Below are positions 9,078 to 17,574 of a DNA stretch of 64,000 bases, in pieces; positions within the stretch are counted from its first letter, which is position 1; each line of letters opens with the position of its first letter. This DNA comes from a virus, in the IMG/VR virus record IMGVR_UViG_3300030090_005562, positions 84,762-148,761 of that record; one strand, given 5' to 3'. The position numbers and the translations under genes were made by a program. The notes under the pieces are model-generated. The model was not told the origin of the DNA, ran no database searches, and was given only the letters and a program-made list of their open reading frames with translations.

Positions 9078-9881
9078 TTAATCCTTTTGCTCGTCTTCAA
9101 GTTCCGCTTCTGGCGTAAGCCATACTTTGTCAACCTCTCCATCAGCAAAAACCATATTTTGCTTCATTTGTCCTTCTTTAGTTTTAGATGCCTCATAAAC
9201 CAAACCGGTCATTCTACCCTCTGTCTCGCGCATCTTTTGTTCATCCAGTAACTTGATGAGGGCAAATATATTTTTACCCGATTCTTCCACCGTCTTGAGC
9301 CTTTCATTTCTCGTGGCCTTCAGGTCTTTAAATTTACCATCCTTTGTTTTCTTAATTTCGTTTATCTCTTTTGTGTACGCTTCTGAGGTGCCGCGAAGTT
9401 GAACAATGGTGCGAAGTGCATTCGTCATAAAATCAGAGTCCCTGTCGTCCATGTCTTTTTCTCTCTCCTCGGCCAACAAACGCTCGTTCTCTTTTATTTC
9501 CTCTAATATGTTCTTCTTCTGTTCCAAAGCCCGGTGCAGCAATATGTCTTCAATTATAACATCCTTCATCATTATCTCGTCAGTCGCAGTTACGCCTTGA
9601 TGAAAGAATTGGGAATAGAGAGAGGCCCAGCTATTTTCAAATGTTTCTACCTCCTCATGAAGTAGGCTCTTTTTGATAGTCGTCCAGAAATGCTTAGAAT
9701 GAAGTTGGGAAACATAGCCCTGTAGCTCTGTGTTTGCGTTTTCTTGAGGGGCAACAGCCCTTCTTTGGGATATTGCCTCAACGCTTCTATCTAGCTTCTG
9801 CGCAATCTGCTCGTCAGTCATGTTGGACAGATTGGAGTCTATGAAAGATATCTCGTCTTTTCTAAGCCTGCCCGTCTTCAT
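9078..9881 (-). CDS. Probable terminase small subunit
   Basis: This is a 267-residue protein. The N-terminus (about residues 1-45) is helix-turn-helix-like, with KDEISFIDSNL and MTDEQIAQKL. The remainder is highly charged and mostly helical, with a coiled-coil core near residues 115-155. Small terminases combine an N-terminal DNA-recognition domain with a helical oligomerisation core and sit upstream of the large subunit, as here with two genes between. I chose ATG 9881 because GGAGCGAAG precedes it. An ATG at 9896 lacks a ribosome site. The call is inference from fold character and position. Confidence 0.55.
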   Translation of the reverse strand: MKTGRLRKDEISFIDSNLSNMTDEQIAQKLDRSVEAISQRRAVAPQENANTELQGYVSQLHSKHFWTTIKKSLLHEEVETFENSWASLYSQFFHQGVTATDEIMMKDVIIEDILLHRALEQKKNILEEIKENERLLAEEREKDMDDRDSDFMTNALRTIVQLRGTSEAYTKEINEIKKTKDGKFKDLKATRNERLKTVEESGKNIFALIKLLDEQKMRETEGRMTGLVYEASKTKEGQMKQNMVFADGEVDKVWLTPEAELEDEQKD

Positions 9882-10494
9882 CTTCGCTCCATTCATAATG
9901 TTCAGACAGAATATTTTTTATTTCCTGCATAAGATTGTCTCTTTTGTTTTTTGGAAGCTTAACGCCATCAATAAACATTCTGTAATCGGACCTAATCGAA
10001 GCTGGAATATGCTCATTTAAAATCTTGATAATGTCTGATGATAAAAGCTTTTCGTTGAAATTAGAGACGAATGATGCATCTCTTGTGTGTATTTCGTCAA
10101 CGTCAAACGGCTCCATCAGACTTCTCTTTGCCATATTTCTCTGAACCCAGTTTGAGTATTTCTTACAGTCTAGTCTGTTGGCTGAGTCTTCTTTGCATAA
10201 TTTACAGTCACATAGAGGCGGCTCAATCCTCGTAAGGCTTTTCCTTCTCATGTTCAGAAACCTCCACCTGACATGAGTTTTTAGAAAAGTCAAAAGCGCG
10301 TCCTTTACATCGTCCTGATTTGATTTATTGAAATTGAATGACGGTAAGGCCTCGATGCAGAATATAGTGCCCTCCTGCTTCATGTCGTCTATATCAAAAT
10401 AGCCAAATTTGAAGCTGGGGGCTAAATATGCCACGGCCTTATCAATAACTTGTAAAACGTCTTCTTCAGTCAGTCCCTTGGGTATTTTCATCAA
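9862..10494 (-). CDS. Sigma-factor-like protein (region 2-like)
   Basis: This is a 210-residue protein. Residues 15-90 read like sigma region 2: an acidic segment FDIDDMKQEG followed by the aromatic and basic helix THVRWRFLNMRRK that would contact the -10 element and core polymerase. A Cys-rich insert (CDCKLCKED near residue 96) looks metal-binding. The C-terminus (from about 145) is helical, but I do not see a clear region 4. It is the second gene of the head operon. It could be the phage late factor, or an unrelated DNA-binding protein. It is one of three sigma-like proteins in the window. Confidence 0.5.
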   Translation of the reverse strand: MMKIPKGLTEEDVLQVIDKAVAYLAPSFKFGYFDIDDMKQEGTIFCIEALPSFNFNKSNQDDVKDALLTFLKTHVRWRFLNMRRKSLTRIEPPLCDCKLCKEDSANRLDCKKYSNWVQRNMAKRSLMEPFDVDEIHTRDASFVSNFNEKLLSSDIIKILNEHIPASIRSDYRMFIDGVKLPKNKRDNLMQEIKNILSEHYEWSEDEDGQA

Positions 10495-10615
10495 TTATTT
10501 CTTTGGCAATCGATTTTTCTGGGTCAGGCGTATTAAGCTCATCCTCAGTTTTTTTCTTGCTTTCTTCGGCCTCTGTTGTGTATAATATCGAAGGGGTAAG
10601 TTTTTTATCGGACAT
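10466..10615 (-). CDS. Small acidic-basic protein, first gene of the head operon
   Basis: This 49-residue frame begins MSDKKLTPSILY with a GGAG ribosome site. It is the first gene after the minus-strand promoter and overlaps the sigma-like gene by 29 bases. The product is charged and likely disordered, with no recognised domain. It could act as a leader for translational coupling. Confidence 0.6.
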   Translation of the reverse strand: MSDKKLTPSILYTTEAEESKKKTEDELNTPDPEKSIAKEIIDENTQGTD

Positions 10616-10646
10616 ATTTTGTCTCCAAGGAAAAAGTGGACATTAT

Positions 10647-10675
10647 ATTATACCCTAAAAATGCGAAAAAGTCAA
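10647..10675 (-). promoter_or_regulatory. Strong sigma-70 promoter for the packaging-head operon
   Basis: On the minus strand TTGACT and TATAAT are separated by 17 bases, about 30 bases before the first operon gene. It is the only consensus promoter seen for the ten-gene leftward operon. Two internal GGTGTATA motifs may add late transcription. Confidence 0.8.
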
Positions 10676-10691
10676 TAAAGTGAGGAAAATT

Positions 10692-10919
10692 ATGAATCAG
10701 GTATGGACGGAAGCCGAGCGGCAATTTATCAAAGATTCCGCTGGAACCTTGACAGATGAGGCTGGAGCTGTAGAATTAAGTAAGGTTTGTGGTAGAATCA
10801 TCACTGTTAATGCTTGGAGAAAGCAGAGACAGAAGATGGGTATTAAAAAGAACCCTGGTAGAGGGGTTTGTTCCGTAAAGAAAGAAGACCAAATATGCGA
10901 AAACTCACATTCGGATTGA
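10692..10919 (+). CDS. Small helix-turn-helix-like protein
   Basis: This 75-residue protein resembles short Myb or homeodomain-like DNA-binding domains: VWTEAERQFIKDSAG, then a second helical segment with NAWRKQRQKMGIKK. ATG 10692 follows an AGGA site. It is the first rightward gene opposite the head operon, so it could regulate the divergent promoters. That role is inferred. Confidence 0.55.
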   Translation: MNQVWTEAERQFIKDSAGTLTDEAGAVELSKVCGRIITVNAWRKQRQKMGIKKNPGRGVCSVKKEDQICENSHSD

Positions 10920-11422
10920 TTATATTCTGTGTAGTATGCACTGCTAGTGGACAAAGCTGGCAGGACGAGGAACATGTATGGAATGAGGAGAAAGGTAAGT
11001 GGGAAGTGATAAATAAGGCTGGTGCGACAGTGACAAACGTTGAGCCTAGTTCTCATACAGCCATAAAAAACAGGCCTTTTGAGGGAGAACCTTGGGAAAA
11101 ATACCTATCTAAGAACGTCAAATATGGTAGAAGGGCTCCTAGCGAATGGGAGCTTAACGAGGCTAAAAGGAAGTATTCAGCAAATGAAGCTCTTAAGGAA
11201 AGGGGACGGAAAAAAGCAGAAGAGCGAAAGCAAATTATAGCATATAGAAGGGCTACGGGTTGGTATGACGAAAGAAGAAACGCGGGCCTTTATCAGGGAA
11301 CTGGAGCATACAGAATGTTTGTCGGATATAATCAATATCGCGCGCCTAACAGGTATCACCAATCAAGCTGTGTAGCACATAGAACCTCATTTTATGACAC
11401 ATCGGTACGTTCTTGGAAATAG
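10895..11422 (+). CDS. Secreted hypothetical protein
   Basis: The protein starts MRKLTFGLIIFCVVCTASG, a clear N-terminal signal peptide with likely cleavage near residue 19-21. The mature part (about 155 residues) is rich in Lys, Arg, Trp and Tyr, with a charged helical middle (about 95-120) and a Tyr-rich end. It overlaps the preceding gene by 25 bases. No family was recognised. Export points to a periplasmic or surface role. Confidence 0.6.
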   Translation: MRKLTFGLIIFCVVCTASGQSWQDEEHVWNEEKGKWEVINKAGATVTNVEPSSHTAIKNRPFEGEPWEKYLSKNVKYGRRAPSEWELNEAKRKYSANEALKERGRKKAEERKQIIAYRRATGWYDERRNAGLYQGTGAYRMFVGYNQYRAPNRYHQSSCVAHRTSFYDTSVRSWK

Positions 11423-11441
11423 TAGTGTTAAAATTGTTTTT

Positions 11442-11453
11442 GGTGTATAAATA
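11442..11453 (+). promoter_or_regulatory. Late-type promoter motif
   Basis: GGTGTATAAATA lies immediately before the DUF5824-like gene, with no -35 box. The start of transcription would fall on or next to the ATG at 11459, giving a leaderless or nearly leaderless message. Confidence 0.5.
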
Positions 11454-11458
11454 GTATT

Positions 11459-12733
11459 ATGCCACTACCAAAAAGAGAAAAGGGCGAAGAAGCCCAAAAA
11501 TTCATGGGTCGATGCATGACATCTGAAGTCATGGGTAAAGAATATCCCGACCAAAAACAAAGAGTTGCCATATGTATGCAACAATCTAGAGCTGCAGCCA
11601 ATAAGTCTAATCTGTCTGAAATGGTGCAAGAAGAACTTGTGTATGCAGGATATTTGCATGAAGAAGACTGTGATTGCGGAGAAGTAGAAGAGCTTACAGA
11701 AGCTAACTTTATCGTACCAGACGAAGAAGATTATGAAGACTTTGGAGAGGAGACAGAAGAAGTTGACGCTGCAAGTCTATGGGACAACATTCGTAAAAAG
11801 AAAGAGCGCGAGGGAAAGAATTATAAACCCGCGCGACCTGGAGACAAAGACCGTCCTCAAAAGGATGCTTGGGATAGAGCTAAGGGCGATTCTATGAAAG
11901 AGTATGTGTTTAAGTCCAAAGAAGCGGCTGAAAAGAAAGCCGAAGAAATCGGTCTAAAGGGCGCTCATGAACATAAGATAGGTGACGGTTCTACCGTGTG
12001 GATGCCTGGAAGTCAGATGAAAGACTTTCAAGAATGGTATGATAAAAATAAAGAATCTTCTCAGGCATTGCAGTATGGAAAGCCAAAAAAGAACGACCCA
12101 AGAAAAACACCAGCCAAGCCGTCTGAGAGAAAAAAGGGCTCAAAGAAGAATAAGCCAAAGAGCGCATCAAAGCCTAATAAATCTATCAAGTTTAGTAAAA
12201 AAACCACCGATAGATTAAGTAAGATGGTAACAGAACATAATAAAAAGGGAAAGGGCTCTCGAGCTGGTTTAGGCGCACTAAAGGCCGTCTACAGAAGGGG
12301 CGCAGGAGCATTTTCAACTAGCCATGCTCCTAAGATGAGTAGAGATGGATGGGCTATGGCTAGAGTCAGGGCCTTTCTTTATCTTTTAAGAAATGGCCGT
12401 CCCTCTAACCCCAACTACAAGCAAGACAATGATTTGTTGCCAAGCGGGCATCCAAGAAGTTCAAAGGCTGAATTTGAAGGGGCTGATGCGGCTAAGTATC
12501 AGGGAAGAACTGTAACATTGAATAAGCCCTTTCTAACTCCTGGTGGGCCTAAAAAGCGTTCTGTCTATGTAAAGAACGAAAAAGGGAATGTGGTCAAAGT
12601 CAACTTTGGCGACCCTAACATGCGTATTAAGAAGAGCAATCCTGAGAGAAGAAGAAATTTCCGCTCAAGGCATAATTGCGACAATCCTGGTCCAAAATGG
12701 AAGGCGCGATACTGGTCGTGTAAGGCTTGGTAA
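11459..12733 (+). CDS. Head-associated protein with DUF5824-like and C-terminal RH/YWSCKAW domains
   Basis: This 424-residue protein has several parts. The N-terminus (about 1-45) has the pattern of conserved Cys and Arg seen in phage head-gene neighbours (FMGRCMTSEVM, then QRVAICMQQ). Residues 60-105 are acidic and 205-245 are a Lys-rich disordered linker. About 255-330 resembles DUF5824 (KAVYRRGAGAFSTSHAPKM and LPSGHPRS). The C-terminus ends in FRSRHNCDNPGPKWKARYWS, a phage-associated domain with paired Cys. I see no ribosome site at ATG 11459. A virion or assembly role is inferred. Confidence 0.65.
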   Translation: MPLPKREKGEEAQKFMGRCMTSEVMGKEYPDQKQRVAICMQQSRAAANKSNLSEMVQEELVYAGYLHEEDCDCGEVEELTEANFIVPDEEDYEDFGEETEEVDAASLWDNIRKKKEREGKNYKPARPGDKDRPQKDAWDRAKGDSMKEYVFKSKEAAEKKAEEIGLKGAHEHKIGDGSTVWMPGSQMKDFQEWYDKNKESSQALQYGKPKKNDPRKTPAKPSERKKGSKKNKPKSASKPNKSIKFSKKTTDRLSKMVTEHNKKGKGSRAGLGALKAVYRRGAGAFSTSHAPKMSRDGWAMARVRAFLYLLRNGRPSNPNYKQDNDLLPSGHPRSSKAEFEGADAAKYQGRTVTLNKPFLTPGGPKKRSVYVKNEKGNVVKVNFGDPNMRIKKSNPERRRNFRSRHNCDNPGPKWKARYWSCKAW

Positions 12734-12960
12734 TGAAAAAGGCTTTCCTTGCAATTCTAATACTTCTTATTTTCAGTAATGTGGCGTTTGGCAGAAGCAC
12801 TAGGTTTACTAAAGAGCGAAAAGCTCAGGTGCAACAAAGAAGAGATAGAATAATGCAGAACGGCAACATAGATAATGTTTATCCCAGGCAATTTAATGTA
12901 GAGTGGTTTATTGCGAATAATAAAGCATACATGGGCATATTTTTTAATCGGAGTAGATAA
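12733..12960 (+). CDS. Small secreted hypothetical protein
   Basis: This 75-residue protein has an obvious signal peptide (MKKAFLAILILLIFSNVAFG) and a basic, Gln/Arg-rich mature part. The start overlaps the previous stop (TAATG), so translation is coupled. No family was recognised. Confidence 0.6.
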   Translation: MKKAFLAILILLIFSNVAFGRSTRFTKERKAQVQQRRDRIMQNGNIDNVYPRQFNVEWFIANNKAYMGIFFNRSR

Positions 12961-13412
12961 TGGGCACAACAATCGTCCCTGCAACGTTAACGGTTACAGT
13001 TACCGAAGAAATTACATTAAACAATAATAACTACAACTCTACGATAGCAAAAGAAGTTGTAAGTATAGGCAATTTCTCTAGAAGAATATTTACGATAACA
13101 GCAAGCAGCACGCATACATTGGCCGAGTTTGCAAGTAGCGTGACTAATGATAAGTTTGACCTAGAGGATACTAAATACATTAGAATTACTAATTTAGACG
13201 ACGCTTCCGATTTAACCTTAACGCTTGGCGGAGCATCGGTTGCGGCGGGAATAAAAATACCGGCGGGTGGAAGTCATGTTTTGTTCGGAACAGATGTAAA
13301 TGGGGCAGCCGCTGGCTCTGCGTTAACATCAACGGCTAGCTTAGTTAATTTGTTTCTACATAATGCAACCGGAACTGCGGTAGACGCAGAGATGGTTATA
13401 GCTACACTTTAG
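12960..13412 (+). CDS. Beta-rich putative virion protein
   Basis: This 150-residue protein is dominated by Thr, Ser, Ala and Gly in beta-prone stretches (TLTVTVTEEITLNN; ASDLTLTLGGASVAAGIKIP). It has no signal peptide or membrane helix. The composition is typical of phage structural or decoration proteins. It starts on the stop of the preceding gene (TAATG). No family was recognised. Confidence 0.6.
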   Translation: MGTTIVPATLTVTVTEEITLNNNNYNSTIAKEVVSIGNFSRRIFTITASSTHTLAEFASSVTNDKFDLEDTKYIRITNLDDASDLTLTLGGASVAAGIKIPAGGSHVLFGTDVNGAAAGSALTSTASLVNLFLHNATGTAVDAEMVIATL

Positions 13413-13443
13413 GATTATTTGAGAGGGACATTGGAAAATAATA

Positions 13444-13779
13444 ATGTCTCCTGAAGAAATTTCGGCAAAGTATCATAACTTAAAATATGCCGTACTGAGT
13501 ATTTGCGACTGTATAGAGTCTTGTTCGGTAAAAAAGGTTGTAGAAGAAAAATATCTTCCTATGTTAGACGATTATAGCAATAGGTTGACTGAAATTAAAA
13601 AAGAGCTTGGCAAGCATATGTCGCAAGAAGATAAGCAAAAGGGCCGATGGGCTAAAAAGGTAAAATGCCTGTCTGTCGAAGCTATTCTAGACGAAACTTT
13701 ATCAGACGAATTAAAGGAAAGGATTACGCTAGAGCTTGAGGAACTAGCAAAGCGAATTGAAGGACATGAAGGCTCTTAA
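13444..13779 (+). CDS. Helical hypothetical protein
   Basis: This 111-residue, mostly helical charged protein has three Cys near residues 21-27 (ICDCIESC). A ribosome site (GAGAGGGACATTGG) precedes ATG 13444. It overlaps the next gene by 14 bases. No domain was recognised. Confidence 0.6.
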   Translation: MSPEEISAKYHNLKYAVLSICDCIESCSVKKVVEEKYLPMLDDYSNRLTEIKKELGKHMSQEDKQKGRWAKKVKCLSVEAILDETLSDELKERITLELEELAKRIEGHEGS

Positions 13780-14029
13780 AGTTTGTTGGGCGATATTAGT
13801 CGCTGTACATATGTCAATCATAATAGGGAATGCGCTAGCATTTCTCTTCTTGCCGTTTCTGGCTCCTTGGTATATAGCTCTTCCTTGTTGTACTATGATT
13901 GGTAGGGTGTTGTGTACTACAGTGAAATGCCCTTTGACTGTTTTGGAAAATAAAATTAGGAAAAAATTAGGCTGGCCTACGATACATAGGTTCGTTGGGC
14001 ACTATATAATTAGATGGATAAAAAAATAA
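13766..14029 (+). CDS. Small membrane protein (CPLTxLEN motif)
   Basis: This 87-residue protein has two hydrophobic segments (about residues 6-30 and 34-50). It also has the motif CPLTVLENKIRKKLG, which resembles small phage and bacterial membrane proteins of the DUF2784 type. ATG 13766 has AAGGA upstream. It overlaps the next gene by 16 bases and so belongs to the glycan-type operon that follows. Confidence 0.6.
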   Translation: MKALKVCWAILVAVHMSIIIGNALAFLFLPFLAPWYIALPCCTMIGRVLCTTVKCPLTVLENKIRKKLGWPTIHRFVGHYIIRWIKK

Positions 14030-14658
14030 TTATAGCGAGATACAATGAAGATGTACATTGGGCAAAGTATATTAATTTTGCTGATGTAATTATATACAAT
14101 AAGGGAGAAGACGATATTCCTGGTGCAATAAGACTCCCTAATGTTGGGCGCGAGTCTGGCACATATCTTAGGTTTATCATAGATAACTATGACAATATAA
14201 GTTCTTCAACGCTTTATTTTTTCCTTCAAGCAAACCCTTTTGAACATGGACTTGATTTGGAAAAAATTGAGAACACATACACGCCATGTGAGTTGGGTAA
14301 AGTGAAGTGGTTGGAGTCTACAAGCGGAGTATCTAACAAATATTTCCCGGCAGGATTGCCTGTAAAAGAATTTTGTGAAATGATTTTTGTTGAAAGCCCT
14401 TTTGAATCAGACACGCATAATATATGTGGTGGGGCTTTGTTTTGTTGTTATGGATTAAATATAAAAAAGAGATGCAAGCAGTTCTATGAATTCCTTAGCA
14501 TTTATGCTCAAAGCCTAAATCCGTTAGAAGGGCATATAATGGAAAGAATATGGAAATATATAATGTTTACTGATGTAAAAGACAAAATAACTGAATACTC
14601 AAAAAAAAGAAAAGTGTTTGCCAGAAATGCAAGCTGGAATGGAATGAAAATTGATTGA
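14014..14658 (+). CDS. DUF3431-like putative glycosyltransferase
   Basis: This 214-residue protein matches the DUF3431 pattern: an N-terminal ARYNEDVHW, then YNKG, then the signature PNVGRESGTYLRFI near residues 42-56 and FFLQANPFEH near 69. The family is related to glycosyltransferases, but no activity is proven. It is immediately followed by UDP-galactopyranose mutase and a GT2 enzyme with overlapping starts, so the three form one glycan-building unit. Confidence 0.7.
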   Translation: MDKKIIIARYNEDVHWAKYINFADVIIYNKGEDDIPGAIRLPNVGRESGTYLRFIIDNYDNISSSTLYFFLQANPFEHGLDLEKIENTYTPCELGKVKWLESTSGVSNKYFPAGLPVKEFCEMIFVESPFESDTHNICGGALFCCYGLNIKKRCKQFYEFLSIYAQSLNPLEGHIMERIWKYIMFTDVKDKITEYSKKRKVFARNASWNGMKID

Positions 14659-15727
14659 CTATTTAATAGTCGGGGCAGGAATGTTTGGCTCTGTCTTCGC
14701 TAGACAAATGACTGACGCTGGATATAAATGCAAGGTCATAGATAAAAGAAGCCATATTGGTGGAAATTGTTACACTGAAAATATAAGCGGAATAAATGTA
14801 CATAAGTATGGGGCTCATATATTCCACACAAATAATAAGAAGGTGTGGGATTATGCGAATAAATACGCTGAGTTCAATGGATACCGCCATCATCTAAAAA
14901 CAACGGCCGCAGGTCGTGTATATTCTTTTCCAATAAACATGATGACGCTTTCTCAAATGTGGGGCGTTTGCACCCCTGAACAAGCTGAGCATGAGTTGAG
15001 GGACAGGAAAATAAAAATAGAGAATCCGGATAATCTTGAAGAGTGGATTCTGTCTCAGGTTGGAGAAGAAATATACAAGAAGTTTATAAAAGGATATACA
15101 ACTAAACAGTGGGGAAAGGCTCCAGCAGAACTACCGGCGTCAATAATACAAAGACTGCCGATAAGGTTGACTTACAACGATGGTTACTTTAGCGACAAGT
15201 ACCAGGGAATACCCATAGGGGGCTACACGGCGATGTTTAAGAGGCTTTTAAAGAAAATACCCGTACAGTTAGGCGTCGATTATTTAAAAGACAAAGACGC
15301 TCTGGATAAGAAGGCAAAGAAGGTAGTTTACACTGGTGCGCTGGATGAATTTTTTGATTATGAGTATGGAGAACTTGAATGGAGAAGTCTTAGGTTCTCT
15401 GAAGAGGTGCACACAGGAGATTATCAGGGCGTCTCTGTGATGAACTATGCAGACGAGAATATTCCGTATACCAGAATAATAGAGCACAAGCATTTTGAGC
15501 AGAAAGTGTGTGACAATACTGTGATAACTATGGAGTACCCACAGGAATGGTCTAGGGGATTGCCTAAGATATATCCGGTTAATGATGATAAGAATACTTC
15601 TCTATATAACAAATATAAAAAGGCTGTGGATAAGGATAAATATATTCTGGGGGGTAGATTGGCTACCTACAGGTATTATGACATGCATCAAGTAATGGGC
15701 TCAGCTCTTAAATGGACATCACAGTAG
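14651..15727 (+). CDS. glf: UDP-galactopyranose mutase
   Basis: This flavoenzyme converts UDP-galactopyranose to UDP-galactofuranose. The 358 residues fit the bacterial family. The FAD-binding motif VGAGMFGSVFARQM is at residues 7-20, IGGNCY near 37-42, YGAHIFHT near 53-60, and the C-terminal GGRLATYRYYDMHQ carries the usual Arg and Asp. The only plausible start is TTG 14651, overlapping the previous gene by eight bases. Supplying Galf suggests that the adjacent transferases add galactofuranose or use it in a phage-directed glycan. Confidence 0.92.
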   Translation: MIDYLIVGAGMFGSVFARQMTDAGYKCKVIDKRSHIGGNCYTENISGINVHKYGAHIFHTNNKKVWDYANKYAEFNGYRHHLKTTAAGRVYSFPINMMTLSQMWGVCTPEQAEHELRDRKIKIENPDNLEEWILSQVGEEIYKKFIKGYTTKQWGKAPAELPASIIQRLPIRLTYNDGYFSDKYQGIPIGGYTAMFKRLLKKIPVQLGVDYLKDKDALDKKAKKVVYTGALDEFFDYEYGELEWRSLRFSEEVHTGDYQGVSVMNYADENIPYTRIIEHKHFEQKVCDNTVITMEYPQEWSRGLPKIYPVNDDKNTSLYNKYKKAVDKDKYILGGRLATYRYYDMHQVMGSALKWTSQ

Positions 15728-16560
15728 TAATAACCGCATTAGACGAACCGTATGTAAATAAAACTATTGAAGGAATAATAGAAAGCGACAACGGGAGTCT
15801 AAAAGAGATAATCGTAATAGACGATGTAAGCAAAGAGCCCATCTCTCATCCAGAGGCTAGGGTTATTCGCAATGAAGGGCAGAAAGGTTTAGTGTGGGGA
15901 AGGAATCATGGCGCTAAACTGGCTGATTCTGAAATAATAATATCTATAGACCCGCATTGTAAGATTACCAGTAAGAAGAGATGGCTATCTACTATATCTA
16001 AAAGGCTGTCTGAGGATTACAACTGTGTGGCGATTCCTAGAACTTATTGTCTGGACCCGATTGCGTGGCAGGAGATAAAAATAACCCCTGGTTCTAAAAC
16101 TAAGTGGGATTGGAAATTGGATTTTAACTGGGCTAATACTCCAGGCCCGTACATGCCAGCTTTTGCCGGTCATTGTTTTGCTTTTACCAAGTCTTGGTGG
16201 GAGGAGTGTGGTGGATTTGATACGGGCATGAAGATATGGGGAGGAGAGAATATAGAGTTTTCTTTAAGGACATGGTTGTTTGGAGGAACAGTTGAGCTGG
16301 TTGATTGTTTTGTAGCTCACTGGTTTAAGGACAGATTTCAGTATCACATGCCTAACAACATTCTTCTGGAGAATAAATCAAGGATAGCAGAGAGTTGGTT
16401 TGATGAGTATACTCAAAAATTTTATGGCGCTGTTAGTATGCCCAGAGGCTCTATAAACTTTGGCGACATAAGGGATGTACTAAGGATAAAGTCGAGAAAA
16501 CAAAAAAAATCTTTTAAATGGTTTCTCGAGAAGTTTAAGCCGGAGCTACAGCTCTACTGA
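15712..16560 (+). CDS. Family 2 glycosyltransferase, GalNAc-transferase-like
   Basis: This is a 282-residue GT-A fold enzyme. VVITALDEP opens the nucleotide-binding strand, SIDPHC (DxH, residues 80-82) is the metal site, and WGGENIEFSLRTW (176-188) is the acceptor-side signature typical of polypeptide GalNAc-transferase-like enzymes. AHWFKDR supplies a late His. It overlaps glf by 16 bases. It probably transfers a hexose or GalNAc residue to a phage or host surface acceptor. The substrate cannot be read from sequence. Confidence 0.85.
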   Translation: MDITVVITALDEPYVNKTIEGIIESDNGSLKEIIVIDDVSKEPISHPEARVIRNEGQKGLVWGRNHGAKLADSEIIISIDPHCKITSKKRWLSTISKRLSEDYNCVAIPRTYCLDPIAWQEIKITPGSKTKWDWKLDFNWANTPGPYMPAFAGHCFAFTKSWWEECGGFDTGMKIWGGENIEFSLRTWLFGGTVELVDCFVAHWFKDRFQYHMPNNILLENKSRIAESWFDEYTQKFYGAVSMPRGSINFGDIRDVLRIKSRKQKKSFKWFLEKFKPELQLY

Positions 16561-16750
16561 TAAAAGTTGTCCTTTCGTTTTTTAGGGACGCTTGCTTTTT
16601 TTGTACCACCCGGCGTTTTACAACAATAACAATACATACGTTAATTTTTATAAAAACCCCCCTTTGTAATCACAAGCAACTAAAAGCAGCATTGTGATAA
16701 TACAGTCCCGTTTTACTCTCCGCCAGTTAAGCCCTAGACCGCAAATTCTC
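16561..16750. other. Gene-free boundary between glycan block and cassette region
   Basis: No coding frame with a ribosome site was seen. There is a small inverted repeat (ATCACAA at 16669-16675 and TTGTGAT at 16692-16698), a CAA-rich stretch near 16620 like the early leaders, and T-rich runs. It leads into the first 79-bp module. Confidence 0.4.
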
Positions 16751-16829
16751 GTATCTCTTGTGACCACAACGACTTAGCACTCTGCGGCGTGCCCGCTTCG
16801 ACGTAACTCTTTACGCAATAAGCACTTAC
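16751..16829 (+). repeat. 79-bp 27-25-27 module, copy 1
   Basis: The two 27-bp units are 16751-16777 and 16803-16829, separated by a 25-bp GC-rich centre. Each unit is a ten-base left arm (GTATCTCTTG; GTAACTCTTT), seven variable bases, and a ten-base right arm (AACGACTTAG; AAGCACTTAC). A T-rich tract (16841-16858) and a promoter follow. Confidence 0.85.
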
Positions 16830-16869
16830 AACTATTCTGCTTTTTTTTCTTTTTTTCTCAAGAATGCTC

Positions 16870-16897
16870 TTGACTTTTGCCGATAATATATTATAAT
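16870..16897 (+). promoter_or_regulatory. Early promoter with CGATAA spacer motif
   Basis: TTGACT and TATAAT are separated by 16 bases, with CGATAA at 16881-16886 inside the spacer. It follows module copy 1 and drives the gene at 16943. Confidence 0.8.
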
Positions 16898-16942
16898 GGG
16901 GGCATGACAAACAACAATAATACTACTAAGGAAAACAATAAC

Positions 16943-17176
16943 ATGTTTCAAGTAATTCAAACCATCGCTCGCTTTGGCCGTTTCAATCAAGAAGTTATCG
17001 GTAGCTTCGATACAATGAAAGAGGCGGCGGACTTCGCCAAGCGTTGCCACAATGGTAATCCTACTACGTGCATCAAGGATACTGAAAGCAATAAGGTATT
17101 CACCGCCCATAGGGATACCAATGGCACTTCGTTGGTATGGCAAACCGGTCCGATTTTCGCTGACCAAATACTTTAA
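16943..17176 (+). CDS. Small conserved cassette protein (HNGNPTT family)
   Basis: This 77-residue protein is unrecognised by function. It contains HNGNPTT near residue 36, a motif it shares with the 73-residue protein at 18185, so the two are paralogs. The start ATG 16943 follows an A- and CAA-rich leader with AAGGA. An upstream in-frame start overlaps the promoter -10 and is less likely. Confidence 0.65.
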   Translation: MFQVIQTIARFGRFNQEVIGSFDTMKEAADFAKRCHNGNPTTCIKDTESNKVFTAHRDTNGTSLVWQTGPIFADQIL

Positions 17177-17205
17177 AAAATTATCAGAATTATTCAAGAA
17201 TGCCC

Positions 17206-17234
17206 TTGACAAATGACGATAATTATATTATAAT
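17206..17234 (+). promoter_or_regulatory. Early promoter with CGATAA spacer motif
   Basis: TTGACA and TATAAT are separated by 17 bases, with CGATAA in the spacer after five bases. The downstream leader is CAA-rich and ends in GAGAGG before ATG 17284. Confidence 0.8.
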
Positions 17235-17283
17235 GGCAAACATGACAAACAACAATCAACAACGTTTTGAGAGGTTTAATACT

Positions 17284-17370
17284 ATGAAAGAAATTATCTG
17301 CCAAATTTTGATGCCGCTGTGGGCGGTAGCCGTTGCACTCATTCCGATGGTTGCAATGTTCATCCTCTAG
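17284..17370 (+). CDS. 28-residue membrane peptide
   Basis: MKEIICQILMPLWAVAVALI begins a nearly all-hydrophobic single membrane segment. GAGAGG lies at ribosome-site distance. It has its own promoter and CAA leader, so it is probably expressed despite its size. Function is unknown. Confidence 0.55.
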   Translation: MKEIICQILMPLWAVAVALIPMVAMFIL

Positions 17371-17394
17371 GGGATAGCATTAGGGCATCGACCC

Positions 17395-17417
17395 GCAAGC
17401 CTAGCCCAAGATGCTAG
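17395..17417 (+). other. Recurring AAGCCTA hairpin
   Basis: AAGCCTAGC and GCTAGC flank a seven-base loop. The same layout with compensating bases occurs at 19989-20012 (CTACC/GGTAG), and a shorter one at 22904-22920. It lies between a stop codon and a 79-bp module, consistent with an RNA 3-prime structure. Confidence 0.4.
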
Positions 17418-17454
17418 CATAGGTTGCCCCGCCTATTCAAGAAGGGGGCTTGAT

Positions 17455-17533
17455 ACAAAACCTTATGCTGTAAGCACTTAGGGTGGCTCGGCCTGCCCGC
17501 CGTGACGTAACTCTATACTACATAACGGCTTAC
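17455..17533 (+). repeat. 79-bp 27-25-27 module, copy 2
   Basis: Units are 17455-17481 and 17507-17533, with a 25-bp centre containing GGCCTGCCCGCC. The first left arm is degenerate (ACAAAACCTT) but the right arm AAGCACTTAG is intact. A T-rich tract follows. Confidence 0.82.
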
Positions 17534-17574
17534 AACTATTATGACTTTTTTTTTCTTTTTTGGTGAAATAGGGC

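Noticed and set aside
16751-16829. dif/Xer site identity for the 27-bp unit
   Set aside because: The length is similar, but the arms do not match the dif consensus, and paired units with a palindromic centre are unlike dif. It is kept only as a general analogy.
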